Positions 33,930-42,745 are shown, counted from the stretch's first letter. The stretch is DNA of 64,000 bases from Thioclava sp. ES.031 (GCF_002563775.1 NZ_PDJO01000001.1:2606501-2670500); one strand, 5' to 3'. The notes: generated by a model not told the origin, from the letters alone. A program made the numbers and translations.

Positions 33930-34673
33930 TCACAGATAGACCGAGAGGCCCCGCCACCCTGCCAGCACCGCCGAGATCGCCATCACCGCGATCGCGATCT
34001 TGCGGTATTGCGCATGATCGAGCCGCGCGAACGCCGCCGTGCCCGCCCAGGTGCCCAGCGCCATCGGCGGCACGGAAATCGCGGTCAGCCAGAGCGCCTC
34101 CCCGTCAATCGCACCCGCGAGCCACAGCCCCGGCACCGCGATCACCGCAGCAACGAAGAAGAACAGCAGCAATGAGGCCCGCGTCTGCGCAGGCGGCGTG
34201 CCTGCGCCGAGGTAATAGACCACCGCCGGAGGTCCGGGCATCGCGGCCAGACCTGAGAACGCGCCCGAAGCCACACCCGCCAACAGCGCCAGCCCCGAAT
34301 GCGGCTGCGGCGCGGCGGGCTTGTAGCGCAACAGCATCGCGAGCCCTCCCAGCACCAGCACCGCAATCGCCATCCGCGCGGCATCGGGGCTGAGCGCGCT
34401 GAGCGCCCAGATCCCGAGCGGCGTGCCGATCAGCGACCCCGCGCAGAGCCGCAGCAGCGACGGCCGATGCACCGCGCCTCGCAGCTTGACCAGATCGTGC
34501 AGGCCGACGACCACCTGCAAGAGAACCGCCATCGCGACCGCCTCCAGAGGCGGGATGAACAGCGACAGGATCGGCACGGCGGCAATCGCAAAGCCAAACC
34601 CCGCCATGCCGCGCAGCACCGCCGCATAGGCCACGGCGAGGATCACATAGAGGGTCGTGGCGTCGAACATCAT
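33930..34673 (-). CDS. TauE/SafE (TSUP)-family sulfite or sulfoacetate exporter-type permease
   Basis: The 247-residue inner-membrane protein has eight or so helices and TSUP features: VLRGMAGFGFAIAAVPILSLFIPPLEAVAMAVLLQ in the first half, SGAFSGLAAMPGPPAVVYYLGAG in the second. It sits 27 bases downstream of tauR on the same strand and next to the taurine genes. In such clusters TauE-type permeases export the sulfite released from taurine carbon. This role is inferred from position; the family also handles other anions. Confidence 0.85.
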   Translation of the reverse strand: MMFDATTLYVILAVAYAAVLRGMAGFGFAIAAVPILSLFIPPLEAVAMAVLLQVVVGLHDLVKLRGAVHRPSLLRLCAGSLIGTPLGIWALSALSPDAARMAIAVLVLGGLAMLLRYKPAAPQPHSGLALLAGVASGAFSGLAAMPGPPAVVYYLGAGTPPAQTRASLLLFFFVAAVIAVPGLWLAGAIDGEALWLTAISVPPMALGTWAGTAAFARLDHAQYRKIAIAVMAISAVLAGWRGLSVYL

Positions 34674-34700
34674 CGGCTCCGTCAGGGTCTTTCCCTCGCC

Positions 34701-36206
34701 CTAACTCGCCGCCTGCGCGCCCGATTGGTCCAGAGCGGCATTTTCGTTGGGGCCAGAGACGCCCTCTTGCGCCAGCCGCGCCGCGATCTCGCCTAGCAGG
34801 CGCATCCCCGGCACGATGGCTTCGGTCTGGATCAGCGACAGGCCGAGCCGGAGGAAGCGCCCCGCCTGTTCGGGCGCCACGAAAGGATCGCCGTTTTCCA
34901 GCAAGATGCCCTCCGCCCCCGCCGCTGCGATCAGATCGCGCCCGTCGACGCCCTCGGGCAGTTCCAGCCAGACCGAAGAGCCCCCATGACACGGATCGGG
35001 CGCGCGGAAACCGGGCAGCAGATCGGGCAGATGCTCCATCACGCGATACCAGCGGTCGGCATGGGCCGCGCGCAGCTTGCGCAGCAGCGAGAGGTAATGG
35101 CCCTCGGCCAGAAAGATCGCGGCCGTGCGCTGGTTGTTGAGCGGCACCGAGCGATGCACCAGCCGCCGCAGCCAGCGCGCCTCTTTCACCAGCGGCTCGG
35201 GGGCCACCAGAAAGCCCAAGCGCACCCCCGGCGCGAGCGTCTTCGACAGCGTGCCGAGATAGATCACCCGCCCGTCCCGGTCGCGCGATTTCAGCGCCGG
35301 TTCGCGGGCGAAGGCGACCTCCCCTTCGTAGTCATCCTCGATGATCAGGAAATCGTCCTGCGAGGCCCGCGCGAGGATTTCGTCGCGGCGCGGCCCGGGC
35401 ATCATCACCATCGAGGGGCAATGCGCGCCGGGCGTCAGCAGCGCCAGATCGAGCCCCTGCCCAGAGGCGATCCGCGCGCCTTTCTCGTCGATCGGCAGCG
35501 GCACGCTCTGCGCGCCGGACATCTCGAAAATAAAGCGCGAATCCGGGTAGCCCGGCATCTCGCAGCCCACGCGCTTGCCCGCGCCCGCCAGAAGCTGCGC
35601 GAGCAGGTAGAACCCCTCCTGCGCGCCGAGCGTGATCAGAATCTCCTCGGGCCGCGCGTAGATGCCGCGCTCGGGCAGGATGCGGGTGCGGATCTGCTCG
35701 ATCAGCATCGGATCGTCGTCGACCGCGCGATCCGCCGCCCACCAGTCGAGCGAGGCCCGCCCCAGTGTATCGCGCGAGGAATTGCGCCACGCGTTGAGCG
35801 GGAACAGCCGCGGATCGACCTGCCCGAAGATGAAAGGATAGGGATAATCCTGCCAGTTCAGCGGCTTGCGGATATGGTTGAGCTGCGAGGGGGTGACGCC
35901 GATGCGCGCGTTCCAATCGACCACGGAGGCGCCTGCGACGCTCTGGCCCTTCCCCTGCCCGCGGGTGGCGACGAACAGCCCGCGGCGCGGCTGCGCCTCG
36001 AGATAGCCGCGCGCGACCAGCTCGTCATAGACGGCGGTGGCGGTGTTGCGCGCGATGCCCAGCTTCTCGGCGAGCGCGCGCGAGGACAGCACCTTCTGAC
36101 CCGGCGCCATCTTGCCCGCATGAATCGCCCCGATCAGCGCCTGACGCAGCTGGCTTTGCAGCGGCTCGGGGCTGTTGCGGTCGATGGAGACGGGCAAGCG
36201 GTCCAT
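34701..36206 (-). CDS. tauR: MocR-family (GntR-HTH plus aminotransferase) regulator, probable TauR
   Basis: The 501-residue protein joins a GntR winged helix (QLRQALIGAIHAGKMAPGQ, RALAEKLGIARNTATAVYDEL) to a class I aminotransferase-like domain. That domain has the PLP lysine in YLGTLSKTLAPGVRLG. MocR proteins sense PLP adducts of amino compounds. It is divergent from taurine-pyruvate aminotransferase and upstream of the TSUP permease, matching TauR of Rhodobacterales. The start at 36206 follows AAGGAG; an in-frame start at 36443 would run across the operator region and is rejected. Confidence 0.9.
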   Translation of the reverse strand: MDRLPVSIDRNSPEPLQSQLRQALIGAIHAGKMAPGQKVLSSRALAEKLGIARNTATAVYDELVARGYLEAQPRRGLFVATRGQGKGQSVAGASVVDWNARIGVTPSQLNHIRKPLNWQDYPYPFIFGQVDPRLFPLNAWRNSSRDTLGRASLDWWAADRAVDDDPMLIEQIRTRILPERGIYARPEEILITLGAQEGFYLLAQLLAGAGKRVGCEMPGYPDSRFIFEMSGAQSVPLPIDEKGARIASGQGLDLALLTPGAHCPSMVMMPGPRRDEILARASQDDFLIIEDDYEGEVAFAREPALKSRDRDGRVIYLGTLSKTLAPGVRLGFLVAPEPLVKEARWLRRLVHRSVPLNNQRTAAIFLAEGHYLSLLRKLRAAHADRWYRVMEHLPDLLPGFRAPDPCHGGSSVWLELPEGVDGRDLIAAAGAEGILLENGDPFVAPEQAGRFLRLGLSLIQTEAIVPGMRLLGEIAARLAQEGVSGPNENAALDQSGAQAAS

Positions 36207-36241
36207 GATCTGGCTCCTTGGAATGACCCTCGCATCTGCGC

Positions 36242-36383
36242 TCTGGCCCCATCGGAGAGCAAGCTCGAGCGGTCCAGATGCCGCCCGATCTTCGGCAATT
36301 GCCCATTTTCCGGTCATCTGCCCGGCTGAGGGCTTAAAACCTCTGCCCGAAATGCACCAAAGCCGAAATCTGGCCCCATCGGA
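36242..36383. promoter_or_regulatory. Direct repeats between tauR and tpa, candidate TauR operators
   Basis: The 15-base word TCTGGCCCCATCGGA occurs at 36242-36256 and again at 36369-36383. A shorter third hit, TCTGGCCC, follows at 36392-36399. They lie in the 254-base gap between divergent tauR and tpa. MocR regulators commonly bind direct repeats, so these are the best operator candidates. The repeat is visible; the binding is inference. Confidence 0.55.
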
Positions 36384-36460
36384 ATTGGCGCTCTGGCCCT
36401 CACATGCTGCACCGCGGAAAGGCTTGATGGGCGCCGAACCCAAAGGAAAGGGAAAACCCG

Positions 36461-37834
36461 ATGGACGGTCAGTTCAACGATATCAGCGCCACGGTCGAAG
36501 CCGACCGCGCCCATGTCTGGCACCACCTGTTCCAGCACGCCGCACTGGACCACCGCGATCCGCGCATCCTTGTCGAGGGCAAGGGCATGACGGTCTGGGA
36601 TCAGAATGGCCGCGACTATCTCGATGCGGTCTCGGGCGGCGTGTGGACGGTCAATGTCGGCTATGGCCGCGAGAGCATCGCCAATGCCGTGCGCGACCAG
36701 CTACTGAAGATGAACTATTTCGCGGGCTCGGCGGGCACGATCCCGGCGGCGCAATTCGCCGCCCGTCTGGTCGAGAAGACGCCGGGTCTGAGCCGCGTCT
36801 TCTTCGCCAACTCGGGCTCCGAGGCGAATGAGAAAGCCTTCAAGATGGTGCGCCAGATCGCGCATAAGCATCACGGCGGCAAGAAGTGGAAGATCCTCTA
36901 CCGCGAGCGCGACTATCACGGCACCTCGCTGGGCGCGATGGCGGCCTGCGGTCAGGAACAGCGCCGCGACCAATATGGCCCCTTCCCCGACGGGTTCGTC
37001 GCCGTGCCGCATTGCCTCGAATATCGCGCGCAATGGGATGACGAAGATTACGGCGTGCGCGCCGCGAACGCGATCGAAGAGGTTATCCTGCGCGAAGGCC
37101 CCGACACTGTGGGCGCGATCTGCCTCGAGCCGATCACGGCAGGCGGCGGCGTCATCACCCCGCCCACGGGCTACTGGGAGCGCGTGCAGGAAATCTGCAC
37201 CAAATACGACATCCTGATCCATATGGACGAGGTCGTCTGCGGCATGGGCCGCACCGGCGAATGGTTCGGCTACCAGCATTACGGCATCAAGCCCGATTTC
37301 GTGACCACCGCGAAGGGGCTGGCCTCGGGCTATGCCGCGATTTCGTGCCTGATCACGACCGAGGAGGTGTTCGAGAAATTCCGCTCCGATCCCGACGATC
37401 CGATGAGCTATTTCCGCGACATCTCGACCTTCGGCGGCTGCACGGCAGGCCCGGCGGCGGCGCTGGAGAACATGCGCATCATCGAGGACGAGAACCTGCT
37501 CGCGAACACCAACGCAATGGGCGACCTGCTGATGGACCGCCTGATGGAGCTGAAGGACAAGCATGCCGTCGTGGGCGATGTGCGCGGCAAGGGCCTGTTC
37601 TGCGGGCTCGAACTGGTCGCGGATCGCGCCACGAAAAAGCCGCTCGACGAGAAGCTCGTCGAAGGCGTGGTTGGTGCCTGCGACGCCGAGGGCGTGATCA
37701 TCGGCAAGACCTCGCGCTCGTTCAAGGGCTTCAACAACACGCTGTGTCTGAGCCCCGCGCTGATCGTCGGCCCCTCCGAGATCGCCCGGATCACCGAGAC
37801 GCTCGACCGGGCGCTGGCCAAGCTCAGCGCCTGA
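36461..37834 (+). CDS. tpa: Taurine:pyruvate aminotransferase
   Basis: The 457-residue class III aminotransferase moves the amino group of taurine to pyruvate, giving sulfoacetaldehyde and alanine. Motifs seen are NSGSEANEKAFKMVRQIA, DEVVCGMGRTGEWFG and the PLP lysine K285 in FVTTAKGLASGYA. Class III enzymes with this length and the STFGGCTAG segment are typical of Tpa. Context is decisive: divergent from a MocR regulator and followed by tauABC. A hairpin (37850-37875) follows the stop. Confidence 0.92.
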   Translation: MDGQFNDISATVEADRAHVWHHLFQHAALDHRDPRILVEGKGMTVWDQNGRDYLDAVSGGVWTVNVGYGRESIANAVRDQLLKMNYFAGSAGTIPAAQFAARLVEKTPGLSRVFFANSGSEANEKAFKMVRQIAHKHHGGKKWKILYRERDYHGTSLGAMAACGQEQRRDQYGPFPDGFVAVPHCLEYRAQWDDEDYGVRAANAIEEVILREGPDTVGAICLEPITAGGGVITPPTGYWERVQEICTKYDILIHMDEVVCGMGRTGEWFGYQHYGIKPDFVTTAKGLASGYAAISCLITTEEVFEKFRSDPDDPMSYFRDISTFGGCTAGPAAALENMRIIEDENLLANTNAMGDLLMDRLMELKDKHAVVGDVRGKGLFCGLELVADRATKKPLDEKLVEGVVGACDAEGVIIGKTSRSFKGFNNTLCLSPALIVGPSEIARITETLDRALAKLSA

Positions 37835-37849
37835 CAGAAGATCACCGAT

Positions 37850-37875
37850 GGCCCGGGCGGGTAACCGCCCCGGCC
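37850..37875 (+). other. Intercistronic hairpin between tpa and tauA
   Basis: GGCCCGGGCGG (37850-37860) pairs with CCGCCCCGGCC (37865-37875) around loop GTAA, with one mismatch. No T-run follows, so it may act as a processing or stability stem rather than a terminator. Confidence 0.5.
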
Positions 37876-37927
37876 CCTCCCCGAAAGAGGCCGCAAACGG
37901 CCCGAAATCCAACAGACGAGGATAGAC

Positions 37928-38926
37928 ATGTTCAAGAAAACCGCCCGTTACGCGACGCTCGCGCTGATCGGCCTTCTGCCGATGGCCACGGCCGCCTCGG
38001 CCGAAACGCTGATCATCGGCAATTTCGGCACCCCGATCCCGATGATGACCAAGGTCAACACCGAGGAATATGCGAAGGCGATGGGCTACGATGTCGAGTG
38101 GCGCAAATTCGCCTCGGGCACCGATGTGATCGCGGCGATGGCTTCGGGCGACGTGAAGCTCGCGGCGCTCGGCTCCTCGCCCTTCGCGATCGCGGCCAGC
38201 CAAGGCGTTCCGATCAAGCTGTTCATGATCGGCGACGTGATCGGCCAGGCCGAGAGCCTGATCGCGCATGACGGCTCGGGCATCTCGTCGCTGGCCGACC
38301 TCAAGGGCAAGCGCGTGGCGGTGCCGGTCGGCTCGACCGCGCATTTCTCGCTGACCGGCGCGCTCAAGCATGAGGGCATCTCGGAAAGCGACCTGACCAT
38401 CCTGTCGATGTCGCCCGACCAGATCGCCGCCGCGTGGGAGCAGAACGCCATCGAAGCCGCCTGGATCTGGGATCCGGTGCAGTCGCAGCTGCTGAAATCG
38501 GGCACCCGCATCATGGGCGCGGACGAGACCGCGAAATGGGGCTACCCGACCTTTGACGGCTGGGTCGTCAACAGCCAGTGGGCCGAGGAACACCCCGAAG
38601 CCGTCGCAGGCTTCGTGAAGGTCACCGCCGAGGCCGACGCTTCTTACATCGACAACAAGGACGCCTGGACCGCCGATAGCGACGAGGTGAAAGAAATCGC
38701 CACGAATACCGGTGCGGACGCCGCACAGGTGCCGGGCATCCTCGGCGGCTACACCTTCCTCAAGCCCGCCGATCAGGTCAGCGCAGACTGGCTGGGTGGT
38801 GCGATGGCCCCTGCGATCAAATCGACCGCCGAATTCCTGAAGGAAGCGGGCCGGATCGACTCCGTCGCGGATGACTACTCGCAGTTCATCACGCTCAAGC
38901 CGCTGCAAGACGCGATGGGCGAGTAA
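37928..38926 (+). CDS. tauA: Taurine ABC transporter substrate-binding protein
   Basis: The 332-residue protein has a signal peptide (MFKKTARYATLALIGLLPMA, cleaved near AASAETL). A type II binding-protein fold follows, with LIIGNFGTPIPMMTKVNTEEYAK, KRVAVPVGSTAHFSLTGALKH and AAWEQNAIEAAWIWDPVQSQL. These fit the TauA/SsuA aliphatic sulfonate group. It follows tpa by 93 bases and is followed by a strong hairpin and tauB. A taurine specificity is inferred from the cluster. Confidence 0.92.
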   Translation: MFKKTARYATLALIGLLPMATAASAETLIIGNFGTPIPMMTKVNTEEYAKAMGYDVEWRKFASGTDVIAAMASGDVKLAALGSSPFAIAASQGVPIKLFMIGDVIGQAESLIAHDGSGISSLADLKGKRVAVPVGSTAHFSLTGALKHEGISESDLTILSMSPDQIAAAWEQNAIEAAWIWDPVQSQLLKSGTRIMGADETAKWGYPTFDGWVVNSQWAEEHPEAVAGFVKVTAEADASYIDNKDAWTADSDEVKEIATNTGADAAQVPGILGGYTFLKPADQVSADWLGGAMAPAIKSTAEFLKEAGRIDSVADDYSQFITLKPLQDAMGE

Positions 38927-38938
38927 GACACGCCCCAG

Positions 38939-38964
38939 CGCCCGGCCGGACCTCTGGCCGGGCG
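38939..38964 (+). terminator. Attenuator-like hairpin between tauA and tauB
   Basis: CGCCCGGCC (38939-38947) pairs perfectly with GGCCGGGCG (38956-38964) around an 8-base loop and is followed by TTT. Within one operon this would lower tauBC expression relative to the binding protein, as in many ABC importers. Confidence 0.65.
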
Positions 38965-39003
38965 TTTCCCATTCCCCAGCACCGCCCCGGAAAGGAAGCC
39001 CAG

Positions 39004-39789
39004 ATGCTTGAAATCCGCCGCGCCTCCGTACTCTACCCCGCCCGTGACAAATCCGAGCCGGTCGAAGCGCTTCGCAATGTCGAACTGACCATCGAGCCGG
39101 GCGAATTCGTGGTCGCCCTCGGTGCCTCGGGTTGCGGGAAATCGACGCTCCTGAACCTGATCGCGGGGTTCCTCGCGCCCAGTTCGGGCCAGATCAAACT
39201 CGACGGCGCCCCCGTCACCGGCCCCGGTCAAGACCGCGCCGTGGTGTTCCAGAAACACGCTCTGATGCCGTGGATGAACGTGCTCGACAACCTCGCCTTC
39301 GGGCTGAAGCTGCAAGGCGTCGCCAAGGCCGAACGCTACAAGGTCGCCCGCGAATTCCTGACCGTGCTGGGCCTCGAGGGGTTCGAGGACAGCCCCGTCT
39401 ACATGCTCTCGGGCGGGATGCAGCAGCGCGTGGGCATCGGCCGGGCGCTGACCGCCGATCCGCGCATCCTGCTGATGGACGAACCGCTCGGCGCGCTCGA
39501 CGCGCTGACCCGCGAACGTGCGCAGGAACTGATCCTGAAAATCTGGGAACGGCAGGGCAAGTCGGTCTTCCTGATCACCCACTCGGTCGAAGAGGCGCTT
39601 TTCATGGGCTCCAAGCTGATCGTGATGTCGCCCCGTCCGGGCCGGATCACACATCGCTTCGACCTGCCCTTCTCGCGCCGTTTCCTCGCAGGCGAAAGCG
39701 CCCGCGACGTGAAGGCATCCCCCGAATTCATCGCGATGCGCGAGACCATTCTCGGCATCATCTTCGCAGACGAGGAGAAGGCCGCATGA
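39004..39789 (+). CDS. tauB: Taurine ABC transporter ATP-binding protein
   Basis: The 261-residue ATPase has Walker A GASGCGKST, Q-loop VVFQKHALMPW, signature LSGGMQQRVGIGRAL, Walker B ILLMDEPLGALD and switch His in LITHSVEEAL. The QKHALMPWMNVLDN stretch is typical of TauB/SsuB ATPases. It overlaps tauC by 4 bases (ATGA). Confidence 0.93.
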   Translation: MLEIRRASVLYPARDKSEPVEALRNVELTIEPGEFVVALGASGCGKSTLLNLIAGFLAPSSGQIKLDGAPVTGPGQDRAVVFQKHALMPWMNVLDNLAFGLKLQGVAKAERYKVAREFLTVLGLEGFEDSPVYMLSGGMQQRVGIGRALTADPRILLMDEPLGALDALTRERAQELILKIWERQGKSVFLITHSVEEALFMGSKLIVMSPRPGRITHRFDLPFSRRFLAGESARDVKASPEFIAMRETILGIIFADEEKAA

Positions 39790-40652
39790 CCATGGATGTC
39801 CAAGATGACAGCCGCCCCGCCCCGATGATCAAACGCATTTTCCGCCAAGCGCCCACCAAGCCCGGCCAGACCTATGGCGTGCCGGGCGAAGGCAACACGA
39901 TCAAGATCTCGGTCGTGGCCGTTCTGGTGGTGCTGGGCCTGTGGCAGATCGTGACGGCCTCGGGTCTGATCGCGCCGCTATTCCTGCCCTCGCCCGTGGC
40001 CGTCGTGCAAAAGCTCTTCGGGCTTTTGTCGACCGGCTTCACCGGCGTGCCGCTGTGGGAGCATATCCTCGTCTCCGCAGGCCGTGTCTTCGCCGCCTTC
40101 GCGCTGGCCTGTATCGTCGGCATCCCACTGGGCCTCGCGATGGGGATGAGCCCGGTGATGCGCGGGCTGTTCGATCCCTTCCTCGAGTTCTACCGCCCGA
40201 TCCCGCCGCTGGCTTATCTGCCGCTGATGATCATCTGGTTCGGCATCGGCGAGACGTCGAAAGTGCTGCTGATCTTCCTGTCGGTGCTGGCCCCGGTGGC
40301 GCTTGGCGCGCGCGCAGGCGTCCGCTCGGTCGCGATCGAGCAGATCCACGCCGCCTATTCGCTCGGCGCGAGCCGCGCGCAGGTGCTGCGCGAGGTGGTG
40401 CTGCCCTCGGCGCTGCCGGAAATCCTGACCGCGATGCGCATCGGCGTGGGCTTCGGCTGGACGACGCTGGTCGCCGCCGAAATGGTCGCGGCGACGATGG
40501 GGCTGGGCTACATGGTCCTCTCCGCGAGCCAGTTCCTGCAGACCTCGACCGTGCTGGTGGGCATCTTCCTGATCGGCGGCATCGCATGGTGCTTCGATCT
40601 GGCGATGCGCTGGGTGGAGAAGAAGGTCGTGCCGTGGAAGGGCCGGATGTAG
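39786..40652 (+). CDS. tauC: Taurine ABC transporter permease
   Basis: The 288-residue permease has a first helix (VVAVLVVLGLWQIVTAS), about six in total, and the ABC EAA loop, EQIHAAYSLGASRAQVLREVVLPSALPEILTAMRIG. It fits TauC/SsuC. The ATG overlaps the tauB stop (ATGA), so translation is coupled. A bidirectional-looking terminator follows 12 bases later. Confidence 0.93.
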   Translation: MTMDVQDDSRPAPMIKRIFRQAPTKPGQTYGVPGEGNTIKISVVAVLVVLGLWQIVTASGLIAPLFLPSPVAVVQKLFGLLSTGFTGVPLWEHILVSAGRVFAAFALACIVGIPLGLAMGMSPVMRGLFDPFLEFYRPIPPLAYLPLMIIWFGIGETSKVLLIFLSVLAPVALGARAGVRSVAIEQIHAAYSLGASRAQVLREVVLPSALPEILTAMRIGVGFGWTTLVAAEMVAATMGLGYMVLSASQFLQTSTVLVGIFLIGGIAWCFDLAMRWVEKKVVPWKGRM

Positions 40653-40664
40653 GCCCGCAATGCG

Positions 40665-40693
40665 AAAGGCCGGGCATGATCCGCCCGGCCTTT
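40665..40693 (+). terminator. Rho-independent terminator after tauC
   Basis: AAAGGCCGGGC (40665-40675) pairs with GCCCGGCCTTT (40683-40693) around ATGATCC. Its A- and T-rich ends let it work in both directions, which suits the convergent tauC and sugar-dehydrogenase genes. Confidence 0.8.
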
Positions 40694-40758
40694 GTCCAAG
40701 GCGGCGGCGCTGCGCTCAGAGGCGCGCGCCGCCGCTTTCATTTACGCACTCGGGAAGA

Positions 40759-41883
40759 TCACTTCGGCACCAGCTGATAGAGCGCGCCGTCGCCCGCATC
40801 CTCGATGATCCAGACCTCGCCCTTGGGGCCCACGGCCACGTCGCGCACCCGCATCTGCAAATCCCAGCGCGCGATCTGATCCGAGCCGTCGCCCGCGATC
40901 AGCGCAAGCCCGTTGCCCGCAAGCCCGCCGATCAGCATATCGCCCTGCCAGTCGGGGAAGTCGCGCCCCTCATAGACCGCAAGCCCCGCGGGCGCGATCA
41001 CCGGCGTCCACCAGAGCTTCGGCGCGGCGAAGTCGGGCCGTGTGTCGTGATCGGGGATCGACAGGCCGGAATAGTGCCGCCCGTTCGAGACCGCGTTCCA
41101 GCCGTAATTCTTCCCCTTCTCGATCAGGTTCAGTTCGTCGCCACCGCGCGGCCCCATCTCATGCTCCCAGAGCTTGCCCTCGGGCGTAAAGGCGAGGCCG
41201 TATTGGTTGCGGTGCCCCTCGGACCAGGTCTCGGCGCGCACCCCGCCCGCCCCTTCATGGGGATTGCCGGGCGCGGGCTGCCCGTCGCGGGTCAGGCGCA
41301 GGAGCTTTCCGCGCGGATTGTCGGGGTCCTGTGCGGTGTCGGGCTGCATCCGGTCGCCCACCGTGAGGTAGAGCATCCCGTCCGGCCCGAACGCCACGAT
41401 CCCGCCGGGCTGACCACGGCCGCCCGGCGTCTGCTGCCAGATCGTTTTCAACTGCGTCAGCTGGCTGCCGTCGAGCAGCCCGCGCGCCAGATGCAGCGCG
41501 TTATCCGGCGCGACATAGGTGATATAGACCTCGCGCGTCTTCGGGAAATCGGGCGGCACCGCGACGTCGAGCAGCCCGTTCTGACCGCGATATTGCACCT
41601 CGGGCAGCCCGCTGATCGCCTGCGCCCCGCCGCCCGTGACATGCCACATCTTGCCCGCCTTGCCGGTCACCAGAACCGAACTGTCGGGCAAGGGCGCAAT
41701 GGCCCAGGGGTTTTCCAGCTGCGCTATCGGCTTGAGCACGAAAGGCAAATCGCGGCTCGCGGGTTTCTCGCCGACGTTCTGCGCGGCGGCAGGCGTGGCG
41801 AGCGGCGCGAGGCCGAGGCTCGAGAGAACGGGGATCGTCAGGGCGAGCGCCAGAGCGGCGCGCAGGCTCGGGAACGGGTTCAT
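40759..41883 (-). CDS. PQQ-dependent sugar dehydrogenase (YliI-type), exported
   Basis: The 374-residue protein has a signal peptide ending near APLATPAAAQN. A six-bladed propeller of the soluble glucose-dehydrogenase type follows: NPWAIAPLPDSSVLVTGKAGKMW, ETWSEGHRNQYGLAFTPEGKLWEHEMGPRGGDELN, GKNYGWNAVSNG. The catalytic His and PQQ ligands are consistent (SEGHRNQ, GPRGGDE). It oxidises aldose sugars in the periplasm, or acts on another substrate as in YliI. It stands alone. Confidence 0.9.
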   Translation of the reverse strand: MNPFPSLRAALALALTIPVLSSLGLAPLATPAAAQNVGEKPASRDLPFVLKPIAQLENPWAIAPLPDSSVLVTGKAGKMWHVTGGGAQAISGLPEVQYRGQNGLLDVAVPPDFPKTREVYITYVAPDNALHLARGLLDGSQLTQLKTIWQQTPGGRGQPGGIVAFGPDGMLYLTVGDRMQPDTAQDPDNPRGKLLRLTRDGQPAPGNPHEGAGGVRAETWSEGHRNQYGLAFTPEGKLWEHEMGPRGGDELNLIEKGKNYGWNAVSNGRHYSGLSIPDHDTRPDFAAPKLWWTPVIAPAGLAVYEGRDFPDWQGDMLIGGLAGNGLALIAGDGSDQIARWDLQMRVRDVAVGPKGEVWIIEDAGDGALYQLVPK

Positions 41884-41968
41884 GAAGCACCTCCTCCCCT
41901 AGAGATGGGGCGGGGGCGCAGGATGGGAAGGGGTGTGAGGGGCGCGGCCCCTCTGCCTGCGGCATTCA

Positions 41969-42037
41969 CCCCGGGATATTTTAGAAGAGCGAAGACATGT
42001 AAAAAGGCGTCTTCGCTCTTGCGCAAATATCCCGGGG
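41969..42037. repeat. Nested palindrome with GGGATATTT ends (intergenic repeat copy 1)
   Basis: Outer arms CCCCGGGATATTT (41969-41981) and AAATATCCCGGGG (42025-42037) pair perfectly. Inside, AGAGCGAAGAC (41986-41996) pairs with GTCTTCGCTCT (42009-42019). A second copy of the outer-arm core occurs at 52475-52535. The element lies between two minus-strand genes and may act as a terminator or as a mobile palindromic repeat. Confidence 0.75.
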
Positions 42038-42052
42038 GACGCGCGTTAGCGC

Positions 42053-42119
42053 GGGGGGCAGAGCCCCCACTTCCTTAAGACAAGATTTGCCGCCCTCCGG
42101 CGACGGGGGGCAGAGCCCC
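42053..42119. repeat. Direct repeats of a 15-base G/C-rich word
   Basis: GGGGGGCAGAGCCCC occurs at 42053-42067 and 42105-42119; each copy can itself form a small hairpin (GGGGC/GCCCC). It belongs to the same intergenic spacer as the nested palindrome and ends just before the J-domain gene stop. Confidence 0.7.
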
Positions 42120-42124
42120 TACCG

Positions 42125-42745
42125 TCACTTGAAGTTGCGGCTGTCTTTCAGTTGATCCCAAGCCCAGACGACCTCTTGCAGCATCTCTTCTTGAGAGCGG
42201 TCGCCGCCGTTCATATCCGGGTGCAGCACCTTGATCAGCGCCTTGTAGCACTTGCGGATCTCGGCCTTGCTCATCGAATCCTTCGCCTCAAGAATGTCGA
42301 GCGCGCGGCGTTCGGTCGGCGGCAGCTTGCGCCCCATCGTCCGGCCCGGGTTCTTCGTGGCGTTGTCGCCGAGGATCTCATGCGGGTCCGAGATGCCGTG
42401 ACGCGCCCAGCCGGCCTCTTCCTTGGCCTTACTGAAGGGCTTCGTGGGGCGTTCCCAGACGGTCGCATTGTCGAGGAAGGCCTGGAATTCCTCCTCGGAC
42501 TGACCCTGGAAGTAATTCCAGTTCAGATTGTACTCGCGGACGTGGTCCTTGCAGAACCAGTAGTAGTCATCGAGGATCTTCGGGCTTTTCGGCGCGCGGT
42601 ACTTGCCCGGCTCGTTGCAGCCTTCCTTGTCGCAGATCCGGGTCGAGGTCTCGAACGCCCCCGACATGCCGCGCCTGCCACGCGAGCGGCGTTTCTTGTC
42701 CGCCGCGGCCGAAATGTTGAAGCCGAAAGGATCGCTGTTGCTCAT
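42125..42745 (-). CDS. DnaJ-domain protein with zinc-binding region, near cobS
   Basis: The 206-residue protein has a middle Cys cluster (RICDKEGCNEPGKYRAPKSP, then WFCKDHVREYN) that may bind zinc. A C-terminal J domain (RALDILEAKDSMSKAEIRKCYKALIKVLHPDMNGGD) carries the HPD motif. Genes of this type lie just upstream of cobS and cobT in many Rhodobacterales; here an IS and a DUF4177 gene intervene. The partner chaperone is not obvious. The start at 42745 is preceded by AGAGG. Confidence 0.87.
   Translation of the reverse strand: MSNSDPFGFNISAAADKKRRSRGRRGMSGAFETSTRICDKEGCNEPGKYRAPKSPKILDDYYWFCKDHVREYNLNWNYFQGQSEEEFQAFLDNATVWERPTKPFSKAKEEAGWARHGISDPHEILGDNATKNPGRTMGRKLPPTERRALDILEAKDSMSKAEIRKCYKALIKVLHPDMNGGDRSQEEMLQEVVWAWDQLKDSRNFK

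Noticed and set aside
36207..36443. Extended N-terminus for TauR starting at 36443
   Set aside because: The extra 79 residues resemble nothing and cross the operator repeats; the ATG at 36206 has a good ribosome-binding site.
36701..38908. A 735-residue minus-strand frame across tpa and tauA
   Set aside because: Both genes on the plus strand are well supported by motifs; the opposite frame is a GC-rich artefact.
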